This document shows, one piece after another, positions 1 to 10,566 of a stretch of DNA of 64,000 bases. Below the pieces are notes generated by a model. It did no database searches. It saw only the letters and a program-made list of their open reading frames with translations, and was not told the DNA's origin. The stretch is from Strigamia acuminata (lineage: Eukaryota; Arthropoda; Chilopoda; Geophilomorpha; Linotaeniidae): the NCBI GenBank assembly GCA_949358305.1, contig OX442322.1:9548001-9612000 (forward strand), written 5' to 3'. Within the stretch, counting starts at the first letter, position 1, and each line of letters opens with the position of its first letter. A program made the position numbers and the translations under genes.

Positions 1-2425
1 TCGCGGGCCAGCGCTCGCTCTGCTAGACTCGAGCAGCAAAAGAACGAATCTCGTTCTAAAAACAAGAAACGTTCTACAAACACACGAATACAAACGGGTG
101 TGCCCTCTCCCGAAGCGGAGAGATGACCGACACCAGAGCTCACGAGGAAACTCGAGCGGCACACAAACTAAAACCAAGAATGACGGGCTTCGTCCGCCTC
201 GCTGGTCAAGGACTGGCCTCATAACACCAACGTCCGATCACCAATGATTAGCGGAAACCCCCAACTGAAAGGACCTCGAGCTGTGAAGCCGGGCCTTCTT
301 GAAACAGACAAAGGCAAAAACAGATAGAGCCCCTTATAGAAGGCGGGACTCTGCAATAAGACGCAACATCACGAGAAAAGGAGAGAGCAGATCACGAGAT
401 ATGACTCGTGCATCTCAACTCCGGCCACAAGAGCCATGGGACAGATTTCCCATCTCAACACGAAATCCCCTTTTCAATGGTAAAGGAGAAATTCGATTAG
501 CAACTGCTAAACGAACTAAACTAAAAAGCCAAACAAATATAAGGCTAGCGGCAGAACCTACTGACGAACTCGTCTACAAGGGACCTGACAATCAAAACTT
601 GAAGAGAACTATATTAAGCATGAATTGGATTGAAAATCTCACCAAACGTGAGCAAATCGAGTAAAGCTAATAAATATACACGGGTTAAGTATAAACTATC
701 AAAGATACAAACTCTCTAACTAGACCCTAAATAAAAAAGGCCAGTAAAATTATACCAGCCACCTTATTTTATCTCAAAAGGGAAACGTGAAACAGGATCA
801 CAGTAAATCGTAAGAAAAAGGGCAAAAACTGTTACAGGGAATCTAAAGGGACCTTGCCGACAGCTCAACATGGTAGACAAGGCGCGAACATGCAAAGAAT
901 TCTAGAGAAATGAGCTAAAAACGACCCTTATTCACTGTGAGAATCTAACGCCCCTTAAAAAACCCAAAACGATCACAATTTCCCCCAAAAAAAACCTTAA
1001 AATCTAACATTTCATTTCATATAAAGAAATTAATCAACAATAAATGAAATCTTCATTGCTGACTCCAGTACATTGCGTTGTGTTTCGAAAATAGACTTCA
1101 GGCGGCGTAACTGACGCTTGAGACTCTGATCCGACAGCACAGCTCCCTTGGCGGATCCGTCGGAACACGAGGCACGCCAACACCCAGCTGACAACAAGAC
1201 GATACCACTCCTGACTCGGATGGGCGGATCGGGCAGTCCTAGCATGTTGCACAAGTGGTGCTGCCTCCTTCTGCTCTGTGAAAGATCGTCAATCGATCCC
1301 GGAGTGGTCACTGGAAACGGCAGACTCGATGACCGCCAACTTGACTGGCGGCGCCCAAGTACGAACTGCATGGACGGCATCGGCGACCCACAGACTCGAA
1401 CCTGACCCACTGGATGTCCCTGAGACAAATTTCGCCATCCCGTGTGATGATTCCCGATGTGTGTGGCAGCCACACTCGCTGCGCTGGTGGCACACGATGT
1501 GGTGGACGTAACACTGTCCAGGCAACTCTCGATACAGTTGGTCCTGCACATGTCGTTCTTGTCCTGTAAAATGGCGCCCACTGCCGCCATTGTCAAACTC
1601 ACGACAACTTCACATCTGGCTTGCATCCTGGTCAAGCAAAACGGCACCAAAAATGTTTCTAGCAGTGCTTTGTGGCCGTGTGGCACTCTAGAAGACAATC
1701 GGAAATGGTTATAACAAATAAACCTACTTACTAAAACTTGTGATGAGCTCCAAAAAAGATGATGCATTGCAGGAGAAATCCTGCTTGAAATCCCTGCAAA
1801 GTGGCCTAACAAGTGTCTGGAAGAACTCACCACTAATGTGTTAAATAACACATAAACAAACCGAATTTATTGTAAAGTTAACATCTATCAAAATACACAG
1901 AAAAAGAGAGGAGAAAATTACATATCTTAACCCTAGAAAACTACATAACAAGTCAGAGTAGTTGCTGCGCAACCTACAACAATTAGAGCAGCGGCTCTTA
2001 GCAACGAGTGGCAACAATCGCTCGCAAGAGGCGAATTGTCCCTCTAGTGACAAAATGATAAAGCGTATACAAGAAAATACACAGTTTCGAGTATAAAATC
2101 ATTACAAAAGGCACAAAACCGTAATAAATTAAGACAAAGTGTTTCAAATAAATGAACTAACCTAGGAACTAACAGCAGCGACTCTTTGGACGAATCCAAG
2201 CAGTAAAACTCCAAAGAATCAAAGAAAAGATACAAGATTACCTTAAAAAAGACAGCTTAAATCAGGTAATTCACCGCTCCCACTTCACAAACTACACGAA
2301 ATTCATTTAACATTTAGCCAAAACTTAAGCTGCACTATTAACTAAATACAAACTTAAATAATTGATCAATTAAAGCAAATCCGCTATTGCGATAGCAAAA
2401 ATCCATGTTGCACGTGCTCGCAACA
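1..2425 (-). mobile_element. Non-autonomous LTR element B2 (partial, 5' part)
   Basis: Read on the minus strand this is a 772-bp LTR (1654-2425), a primer-site-like motif, a GC-rich leader and part of the internal region; the element continues beyond the left edge. It is the inverted counterpart of 38192-40616 in B1: the coordinates pair exactly over 2425 bp with no length difference, and every long open frame compared has the same translation. At 2425 it abuts family-C internal sequence (AGTCCTTG), so it was inserted into C1; the matching duplication would lie outside the window. The frame at 299-664 is antisense to the element and does not start with ATG, so I do not call it a gene. Confidence 0.85.
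1654..2425 (-). repeat. LTR of B2 (family B, 5' LTR)
   Basis: A 772-bp LTR beginning TGTTGCGAGCACGTGCAACA and ending GCTAGAAACA on the minus strand. It has the same length as both B1 LTRs. It contains AATAAA followed by a T/G-rich stretch, the long stem-loop shared with the other families, and the 44-bp GT-AG segment. Confidence 0.9.
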
Positions 2426-5196
2426 AGTCCTTGTGCTCATGTCTATGTGTGACGCCCCTCGCAATCAGGGACGTCAAGCAACCCTCCCTCTTCTCTCGTT
2501 TCTCGGTTCAATCATATTGGTTCCGACTCGGGGTGGGCCAAGCGTTCATACGGTAGCCTCCTTATTGGAGCATGGGGTTTTAACTAGATCTAGTTTCTAT
2601 TTCCCTCTCGGTTAAAGAAGTTTCAGTCTTCGTGGTAGTCTGCTCACAACAGGCTACACGGTGGCCCGAGTGCGGACGTGCAGTCCATCGGGTACCTCCT
2701 TGTTCAAGGCGCATTCGTAAAGCGCAGCTCGGTTGAAAGAAAGCCACCGGTTTTAATTTCTTTTCAACGACGTGATTAGTTTTCGTGCAGGAAGTGTAGC
2801 TTCGCTTCATTTGGTTGCAGTTGTACTGCTTCCAACGTTTTTCAGTATCGTTTGACACCTGTTGATCTTCAAAAAGAAGCAGGCCCCTTTCCTTTCTTTT
2901 CTCGTGGGGAGGAAATGGATTGATTATTTGGGTACGGACTTATTCCCTCTTCGAAAAAAAGCAGGAAGTTTAGTGTTTTGGAATTCTTGCTGGTTTTCAC
3001 AGTTCCAGTTTGTTAGTTTCCCTTGTGAGGCCATACTTGGCCAATAGCTTTAGTGATAATATTGACGTTTTTGCCGGTATTTATTTGCACGGAACGTGCT
3101 CGTTTTTTTTAGATAATTGAACCGTTTCTTCTCTTGTTAGTTAGATAAAGTTGTGGTCGATGGGTCAGCGTGCGCGTGTTTCATTGTCACTGTGAACAAG
3201 AGGTCGCAGTTGGCTTGCACAGTCATCTGACTAAGTCTTTCCTTTTTTCTTTATTCTCTGCTCTTAGCGGTTTCGTGGGTTCATGTCAAGTCAGGGTGCG
3301 GTCAACGCCTTTGCGTGGCAGTTGCTGCGAATGGTTCGCATTGCCTGAGCTTCATGCCTTCTCGTTCTCTTTTTCCTCCTTCTGGCGTGATCATGTTAGC
3401 TAGGTGGTCATGGCTTTGGGTAAGTTGTTAGTTAGTCACTCTTTGCGAAAGAGTGGTGCCTAGGTCTTGACGGCATTTTCTAGTTCTTCGTACGAATGCT
3501 GGGTAGTTGGTCAGACGATAGGTCTGGGTCAACGCATTCATTCCCTTAGTTTGCATTTTTCTTGTTTTCTATAAAAGGTTCGTCTTTAGTAGTTTAATAA
3601 GTTTAAGTTCGCAGCTCGTGTTTTAGTGCGGATGGAGGTTTCCGTGGTACGCTGTCACTTGAGCGCTGGCTCGAGGACAACGAGGCGGTGAAGCCTGCCG
3701 TGTCTCAAGTCCGTTCTCTTTTGCGTTCCAAGTTTTCTTTCTAGTCTTCATGTATGTCATGTTCCTTGCGAGGCCATGCTCGGTCAAGAGTTTTTGTGAC
3801 AGTTTTTCCTTTTTTCGACGACGTTTAGTTTTCGATACTGAGGCTTTGAACCTCGGTGTGTGGTCCGGCAAGTGTTATTGACCAGCACCCCTTCCTCTTT
3901 GACGAGGATTCTCGTTTTCATGCTTCTAATTTCCATTAGTTTAAGCGTCTGTCTACGGGTTGACAGACTGAGCTTTCTGACAAGCTCTCGCAAAGTTCTC
4001 ACGTCATTTTGGTTAGAAAACTCGTTCAGTCGGATTTTCTAAAGGTTTTCTGCGTGTGCGCCACGTGTTTATTGGCGACGCCGTAGCCCCTTGGTGTCTG
4101 GACTAGGTCATCATGGCACGGCCCTTCTCTTTCTTCTCTCGCGTTCTAAGTTTCTTTTAGTCTTTACTGGTAGTTGATAAGGAAGTGCGCCGCAATGCAA
4201 CTTCTCTTTTCTTTAGTCTCTCCGGTGGTTTATGGGTCACGATCCGATTTCGACGCCCTTGGTTCTGGGACGCTTTTAGAGGTCCAGTATGTTTAGGTTA
4301 CAGCTTTTTGCCTTCGCATCTATGGTTTTGCCTTCGCGACTTTCACAAAGTCGAGCTTGGCTTCGGTACTTTTTCTTTCCGTGCTCTTGGTTTTGATGAG
4401 GAATTCCTTCAACGGTTTTCTGCCTTGCCTTCCCTTCTTCTTTGGCCGGCAACGCTGTTGCGAGCAGATTCGCAACATGGGTTTTTTTGCTATCGCAATA
4501 GCGGATTTGCTTGAATTGATCAATTATTTAAGTTTGTGTTTAGTTAATAGCGCAGCTTAAGTTTTGTCTGAATGTTAAGTGAGATTCGTGAAGTTTGTGA
4601 CGTGGGAGTGGTAGTTGTACATTAATTCCGCTTAATTTTGTACTTCTTGACCGGCACTTTAGAGCTTTCTCTGCTAAGATTCACCTAAAGTGTCGTTTGC
4701 TGTTAGTTTTAAGTTTGTTTTTACTTTGAAATGCGTGTTTAACGGTTTACTGTATTTTCTGTATGCATTCTTGCTCATTTCTATGCTTTTAGTAGTTGTT
4801 ATACTTTACAAGTTGGCACTAGAGGGCTGAATTCTCTGTGCAATTGTTGTAAACCGTTGCTACGATCGGTGATCTAATTGTTGTGCGTTGCACAACAACA
4901 CTTGCTTGCTAGGGTTAAGTTATGTAGTTTTTTTCTCCCTTTTTCTTTCTGTGTACTTTTGATAGATATTAACTTTAGAATAAATTCAGTTTTCATGTGC
5001 TTTAGCACATCAGTCTTGGATTCAATGTGTGCTCATTGCTGCGCCTGTTCAGGGCAGCAATTTCGTTTATTTTCCATAAGTTTCAAGAGTGAATTCAATT
5101 ACGGCAATTCACTACAAGATCAGGTGAGAGAAGTTATTCTTCATCTTTTCTTCCTCGTTTCTTGCAGACTGCCACGGTCCAGGGCTGCCGGAAACA
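2426..5196 (+). mobile_element. Non-autonomous LTR element C1 (partial, 3' part)
   Basis: This is the 3' half of a family-C element: about 2 kb of non-coding internal sequence followed by a 741-bp LTR. It is the exact-length inverted counterpart of 60288-63058 in C2 (2771 bp), and all the sizeable open frames compared translate identically. The 5' part lies left of the B2 insertion, outside the window. The sequence after its LTR is TAAG, which should recur as the duplication at the unseen 5' end. Short open frames here do not match known proteins and also occur on the opposite strand. Confidence 0.82.
4456..5196 (+). repeat. LTR of C1 (family C, 3' LTR)
   Basis: A 741-bp LTR, TGTTGCGAGCAGATTCGCAACA to GCCGGAAACA. 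Only the first ~120 bp closely resemble the A and B LTRs; beyond that the sequence has diverged while the order of stem-loops is kept. AATAAA lies at 4979-4984 and is followed by T/G-rich sequence, a plausible polyadenylation signal. The 44-bp GT-AG segment is 5124-5167. Confidence 0.88.
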
Positions 5197-5217
5197 TAAG
5201 TGGCCGCTTCTCGTTGT
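5197..5217. other. Scrap of outer host sequence between C1 and A1
   Basis: These 21 bp lie between the end of the C1 LTR and the start of A1. Its last four bases, TTGT, are the left target-site duplication of A1; the sequence resumes at 32219. There is too little to identify. Confidence 0.7.
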
Positions 5218-5423
5218 TGTTGCGAGCACGCGCAACATGGATTTTTTGCTATCGCAATAGCGGATTTGCTTGAATTGATCAATTATTTAAGTTTGTGTTT
5301 AGTTAATAGTGCAGCTTAAGTTTTGGCTAAATGTTAAATGAATTTCGTGTAGTTTGTGATGTGGGAGTTATGTTTTACCTGATTTAAGCTGTCTTTCTTA
5401 AGGTAATCTTGTATTTTTCCTTT

Positions 5424-5464
5424 GATTCTTTGGAGTTTTACTGCTTGGATTCGTCCAAAGAGTC
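5424..5464 (+). promoter_or_regulatory. Conserved LTR stem-loop (covaries between families)
   Basis: GATTCTTTGGA (5424-5434) pairs with TCCAAAGAGTC (5454-5464) as 11 bp with one G:T pair around a 19-nt loop. Family C has the same stem with different bases at 4652-4662 and 4685-4695. The role is unknown; an RNA element or a protein-binding palindrome would both fit. Confidence 0.6.
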
Positions 5465-5900
5465 GCTGCTGTTAGTTCCTAAGTTAGTTCATTTATTTGA
5501 AACACTTTGGCTTAATGTATTACGGTTTTGTGCCTTTTGTAATGATTTTATACTTGAAACTGTGTATTTTCTTGTATACGCTTTATCATTTTGTCACTAG
5601 AGGGACAATTCGCCTCTTGCGAGTGATTGTTGCCACTCGTTGCTCTAATTGTTGTAGGTTGCGCAGCAACTACACTGTGACTGTTATGTAGATTTCTAGG
5701 GTTAAGATATGTAATTTTCTCCTCTCTTTTCTGTGTACTTTTGATAGATATTAACTTTACATTAAATTCGGTTTGTTTATGTGTTATTTGGCATATTAGT
5801 GGTGAGTTCTTCCAGACACTTATTAGGCCACTTTGCAGGGATTTCAAGCAGGATTTCTCCTGCAATGCATCATCTCTTTTGGAGCTCATCACAAGTTCTA

Positions 5901-5944
5901 GTAAGTAGGTTTATTTGTTATAAGCTTTTTCTGTTGTCTTCTAG
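5901..5944 (+). other. 44-bp GT-AG intron-like segment in the LTR
   Basis: Starts GTAAGT and ends in a pyrimidine-rich run, TTTTTCTGTTGTCTTCTAG. The same 44-bp segment occurs in all A and B LTRs (for example 32141-32184 and 38886-38929), in E1 (minus, 15074-15117) with several substitutions, and in C1 (5124-5167) with unrelated interior sequence. I see splice-site signals only; there is no proof of splicing. Confidence 0.5.
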
Positions 5945-5982
5945 AGTGCCACACGGCCACAAAGCATTGCTAGAAACATTTT

Positions 5983-6005
5983 TGGTGCCGTTTTGCTTGA
6001 CCAGG
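5983..6005 (+). promoter_or_regulatory. Candidate primer-binding site of A1
   Basis: TGGTGCCG, then TTTTGCT, then TGACCAGG lie four bases after the LTR. A3 has the uninterrupted form TGGTGCCGTGACCAGG, and D1 has the same halves separated by TAGA. The TGGTGCCGTGAC core equals the start of the tRNA-His site known from HERV-H. The tRNA assignment for this organism is an inference. Confidence 0.5.
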
Positions 6006-6039
6006 ATGCTAGCCAAGTGTCGTCAGGTTGCCGTGAGTT

Positions 6040-6069
6040 CGAAAATGGGTGACATCGCCGCCATTTTCG
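6040..6069 (+). promoter_or_regulatory. Leader hairpin downstream of the primer site
   Basis: CGAAAATGG (6040-6048) pairs perfectly with CCATTTTCG (6061-6069) around 12 nt. A2 has GAAAATGGC/GCCATTTTC (8853-8861, 8872-8880) and B1 has AATGGCG/CGCCATT (39026-39032, 39041-39047). The position just after the primer site suits a packaging or dimerisation signal; that is an inference. Confidence 0.45.
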
Positions 6070-8032
6070 GAAACAAGATCGGTAATTGCAGTGGAGGCTG
6101 CCAGCGCTTAGTGACGACAGACGCATCGTGTGAAGCCAGCGCATTCACAAGCGCAATGCGTGTGGCTGTCGGTCAAATCGAGAATTGCTGCTCGGGATGG
6201 CGAAATTCGTCTCAGATTCGCCCAGTACGAGTGCGTCGTATGGCGGAATGCAGCGACCACTTCAGGATCGTCGATGGAGAGAGTTTCGGCAAGATTTTCC
6301 CGGATTTCGTGTGCCCAGTTCGTTGGACAGTACGAGGCTGTGTCCACACAGACGTGCGCCGTCTCACAAGCGACGCGGTCAAGATTCCAGTCGAGTTGTT
6401 TCGTCTTCAGCAGAGCCAGTTTTCTCAGGCAGAATGGACGATCCAGCAAAGAGATTCGTGCCGTCAGCGCACACAGAATGGTCACCGAGTTTGGAAGAGT
6501 CACTCTTCAAGCGTCAGTCGACCGCCAGTTAAACACAACGCAATGTACTAGAGTCGGCAATGAAGATTTTGTTTTTTTGTCGATTATATTTTCTCGTTTT
6601 CATCAAATGTTAATTTTAAGGTTTTTGGGGGATATTCTGGTTGTTTTGGGAGTTTTGGGGCGTTAGTTCTGTTTCATGCTTCTGCATACGTCGTTGTGCA
6701 AGTGTAGCTAGTTTCCACGCCTATTTGCGCCTTGTTTGGAGTCCCCTTAAACTCTAAACTTCTGTTTTTGTCCTCCTCGAATGCGTTTTCTAGTATTAAT
6801 GTCATGAGTTTCTTGTTAAAGATACTAAAGAGTAGCTTATATGAATTTATTGGCTTTTTTGTCGGAAATTAATTAGGGAGTTCCTGTCTTTAATTGTCTA
6901 CAGTTAGACCTGCGGTTTTTTAAGTAGCTTGCACACGTTTTATTGAGAATTTTTGGCCCAATCCGTGCATACGGTAGTTAGTTGTATTTGAATTTTCTTT
7001 AATCCACTCCCTTTTAATTTGAAATCGCCAACTTATTATACAATAAGCTCTTTGGTCTTGAGTTCTTGTAATTTCCCAGGGTTTTTCCCTTGTTACGTGT
7101 AAACTCTTTGAGAGTTTTTTTAGGCTTACTGACAGGAGCGTCGTCACATTTGCAGATTTTTAGTGGTGTTGGCCAGTTAGTCGTCAGCTTGGGGTCGATT
7201 AACTCCCGCTTTTAGCTTTCTGCCCTACGCTAAAGTTAAATTACTAGCTATTGTGGGCCAACCAGTTCCCTCTTCTCGTCCTTCCCGCCTATCCGAGCGG
7301 CGGTCAGGGGGGTCCTTGAGTGATCTAGCTTCTTCTCGTCATGTGAGCCTGCTCTTGTGTTTGGAATGTGGACGACCTCTGGTCTTTACGTTTTGTGTCC
7401 AATGTCTTTCATGTGTTGCACGAGTTTCCTCGTGAGCTCTGGTGTCGGTCATCTCTCCGCTTCGGGAGAGGGCACACCCGTTTGTATTCGTGTGTCTGTA
7501 GAACGTTTCTTGTTTTTAGAACGAGATTCGTTCTTTTGCTGCTCATGTCAAGCTGAGCGAGCGCTGGCCCGTGAGGTCAGTCGGTTCTTATCTGTCCGTC
7601 AAATTTCTGTTCGGTTAGATTGTGTTACGACTTGTTTGCAAGTGGGTTTGGATTTAGATAGGCGTGTGACTTCTGTCGGTGCTGGAAGTTTAGAGCAGCC
7701 GATCCGCACCGCCCACTGGGCAAGTCCAGTTTCTGTTGTTGACTGCTGCACCCAGTGTCTACCGCTGGTGATGTACGTTCTGCATTTTCGCTTTCTCTTC
7801 GTGGAAACGTCCGTAGCGTTTCATGAGTCTTCATTAGTGATTAGTCTCGCCTTTTATCGTTTAAAAAAGGGAGTTTAGTTATTCTAGTTCTTTGGGGCAA
7901 CCTTAGAATTTGGACATTTTAGCTTATTCGTTTAGGAAATAGCTTGCTTGCTATTTTTGGGTTGTGGCTAGCTAGCGTGGCGCTAGGGTATAGGTACTTG
8001 TTTTGGATGGTCGTTTTTGCTGTGCACAGCAG

Positions 8033-8793
8033 TGTTGCGAGCACGCGCAACATGGATTTTTTGCTATCGCAATAGCGGATTTGCTTGAATTGATCAATTA
8101 TTTAAGTTTGTGTTTAGTTAATAGTGCAGCTTAAGTTTTGGCTAAATGTTAAATGAATTTCGTGTAGTTTGTGACGTGGGAGTTATGTTTTACCTGATTT
8201 AAGCTGTCTTTCTTAAGGTAATCTTGTATTTTTCCTTTGATTCTTTGGAGTTTTACTGCTTGGATTCGTCCAAAGAGTCGCTGCTGTTAGTTCCTAAGTT
8301 AGTTCATTTATTTGAAACACTTTGGCTTAATGTATTACGGTTTTGTGCCTTTTGTAATGATTTTATACTTGAAACTGTGTATTTTCTTGTATACGCTTTA
8401 TCATTTTGTCACTAGAGGGACAATTCGCCTCTTGCGAGTGATTGTTGCCACTCGTTGCTCTAATTGTTGTAGGTTGCGCAGCAACTACACTGTGACTGTT
8501 ATGTAGATTTCTAGGGTTAAGATATGTAATTTTCTCCTCTCTTTTCTGTGTACTTTTGATAGATATTAACTTTACATTAAATTCGGTTTGTTTATGTGTT
8601 ATTTGGCATATTAGTGGTGAGTTCTTCCAGACACTTATTAGGCCACTTTGCAGGGATTTCAAGCAGGATTTCTCCTGCAATGCATCATCTCTTTTGGAGC
8701 TCATCACAAGTTCTAGTAAGTAGGTTTATTTGTTATAAGCTTTTTCTGTTGTCTTCTAGAGTGCCACACGGCCACAAAGCATTGCTAGAAACA
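8033..8793 (+). repeat. 5' LTR of A2 (family A)
   Basis: A 761-bp LTR of the same type as A1, distinguished by C at 8175. It ends GCTAGAAACA and is followed by the primer-site motif. Confidence 0.92.
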
Positions 8794-9465
8794 TTTTTGG
8801 TGCCGTTTTGCTTGACCAGGATGCAAACCAGATGCGTAGTTGCCGTGAGTTCGAAAATGGCCGAAACGGGCGCCATTTTCAAGATCAACGATTGCATCAA
8901 GAGTTGCGTGGACTGTGTTACGTCCACCACGTCGTGTGCCACAAGCGCAGCAAGTGTGGCTGCCACACACATCGGGAATCGCCACAAAGAATGGCGATAT
9001 TTGTTTCAGGAACATCCAGTAAGTCCAGTGCGAGTGCGTTGCATGGCGGAATGCAGATGCCTCAACGTTTTGAGCTGGGCAGTTCCGTGCGTCATCGGCG
9101 TCGTCAGCACAGCACGTGGTTTGGTGTCGTTAATAAAGCGGGACGCCATTGGTCTGATCGTCGATAGCAATCACATCGGGATCGTCGGTCAAGAGAGTTT
9201 TGCAAAGATTTTCCGAGTTTTCGTGTGCCCAGCTAGTTGTACAGAACGAGGCTGTGTCCACACAGACGTGCGCCGTCTCACAAGCGACGCGGTCAAGATT
9301 CCAGTCGAGTTGTTTCGTCTTCAGCAGAGCCAGTTTTCTCAGGCAGAATGGACGATCCAGCAAAGAGATTCGTGCCGTCAGCGCACACAGAATGGTCACC
9401 GAGTTTGGAAGAGTCACTCTTCAAGCGTCAGTCGACCGCCAGTTAAACACAACGCAATGTACTAG
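8680..9465 (+). other. Open frame across LTR end and leader of A2 (doubtful coding)
   Basis: The counterpart of the A1 leader frame, with its first ATG at 8680. The frame remains open although the middle of the leader is replaced by unrelated sequence. Its last 75 or so codons are the same as in A1. Several other frames are also open, so this is weak evidence for a protein. Confidence 0.22.
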
Positions 9466-9793
9466 AGTCGGCAATGAAGATTTTGTTTTTTTTGTCGATT
9501 ATATTTTCTCGTTTTCATCAAATGTTAATTTTAAGGTTTTTGGGGGATATTCTGGTTGTTTTGGGAGTTTTGGGGCGTTAGTTCTGTTTCATGCTTCTGC
9601 ATACGTCGTTGTGCAAGTGTAGCTAGTTTCCACGCCTATTTGCGCCTTGTTTGGAGTCCCCTTAAACTCTAAACTTCTGTTTTTGTCCTCCTCGAATGCG
9701 TTTTCTAGTATTAATGTCATGAGTTTCTTGTTAAAGATACTAAAGAGTAGCTTATATGAATTTATTGGCTTTTTTGTCGGAAATTAATTAGGG

Positions 9794-10566
9794 TGTTTCT
9801 AGCAGTGCTTGAAGACCGTGTTGCACTCTAGAAGACATTAGAAAATGGTTAAAATAAATAACCCTATTTACCAGAACTTGTGAAGAATCCCAAAGAAGAA
9901 AGTCCATTACAGGAAAAACCTTGATGTGAAACCTGTAAAGTGAGCTGCTGAACATGTTGGGATAATTCAATACTATTGTGCTCAAGTTAGCACACAAAAA
10001 CGAATTTATTGTAAAGTTAAAATCTATCAAAACATTACATGAAAAGAGAGGAGAAAATTAACAAACTTAGGACTAGAAAAACTATATAACAAGTCAGTGT
10101 AGTTGCTGCGCAACCTACAACAATTAGAGCAGCGGCTCTTAGCAACGAGTGGCAACAATCGCTCGCAAGAGGCGAATTGTCCCTCTAGTGACAAAATGAT
10201 AAAGCGTATACAAGAAAATACACAGTTTCGAGTATAAAATCATTACAAAAGGCACAAAACCGTAATAAATTAAGACAAAGTGTTTCAAATAAATGAACTA
10301 ACTTAGGAACTAACAGCAGCGACTCTTTGGACGAATCCAAGCAGTCAAACTCCAAAGAATCAAAGAAAAGATACAAGATTACCTTAAGAAAGACAGCTTA
10401 AATCAGGTAATTCACCACTCCCACTTCACAAACTACACGAAATTCATTTAGCATTTAGCCAAAACTTAAGCTGCACTATTAACTAAACACAAACTTAAAT
10501 AATTGATCAATTAAAGCAAATCCGCTATTGCGATAGCAAAAATCCATGTTGCACGTGCTCGCAACA
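9794..10566 (-). repeat. 3' LTR of E1
   Basis: A 773-bp LTR, the same length as 15040-15812; no differences were seen in the stretches compared. Next to it (10567-10593) is the family's GGCAACGC motif and pyrimidine tract, read on the minus strand. Confidence 0.9.

Larger units (their letters stand above)
5218..5978 (+). repeat. 5' LTR of A1 (family A)
   Basis: A 761-bp LTR, TGTTGCGAGCACGCGCAACA to GCTAGAAACA. Visible parts are: an inverted repeat at the tip; GCTAT/ATAGC just after it; an 11-bp stem at 5424-5434 with 5454-5464; ATTAAA at 5761-5766 with T/G-rich sequence after it; a GCAGGA-TTTC-TCCTGC hairpin; and the GT-AG segment 5901-5944. Confidence 0.92.
5865..6551 (+). other. Open frame across LTR end and leader of A1 (doubtful coding)
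   Basis: An open frame runs from inside the LTR through the primer site and leader, stopping just after the ACACAACGCAATGTAC block. The first ATG is at 5865. Equivalent frames occur in A2, E1, A3, B1 and D1 with very different lengths and sequences. Other frames on both strands are also long and open here, so the leader is poor in stop codons generally. There is no match to a known Gag or other family, and no zinc knuckle is visible. I regard coding as unproven. Confidence 0.25.

Noticed and set aside
299-664. 121-codon open frame, repeated inverted at 39953-40318
   Set aside because: It starts with TTG, is antisense to the B elements and has no recognisable domain; the two copies are the same only because the elements are.
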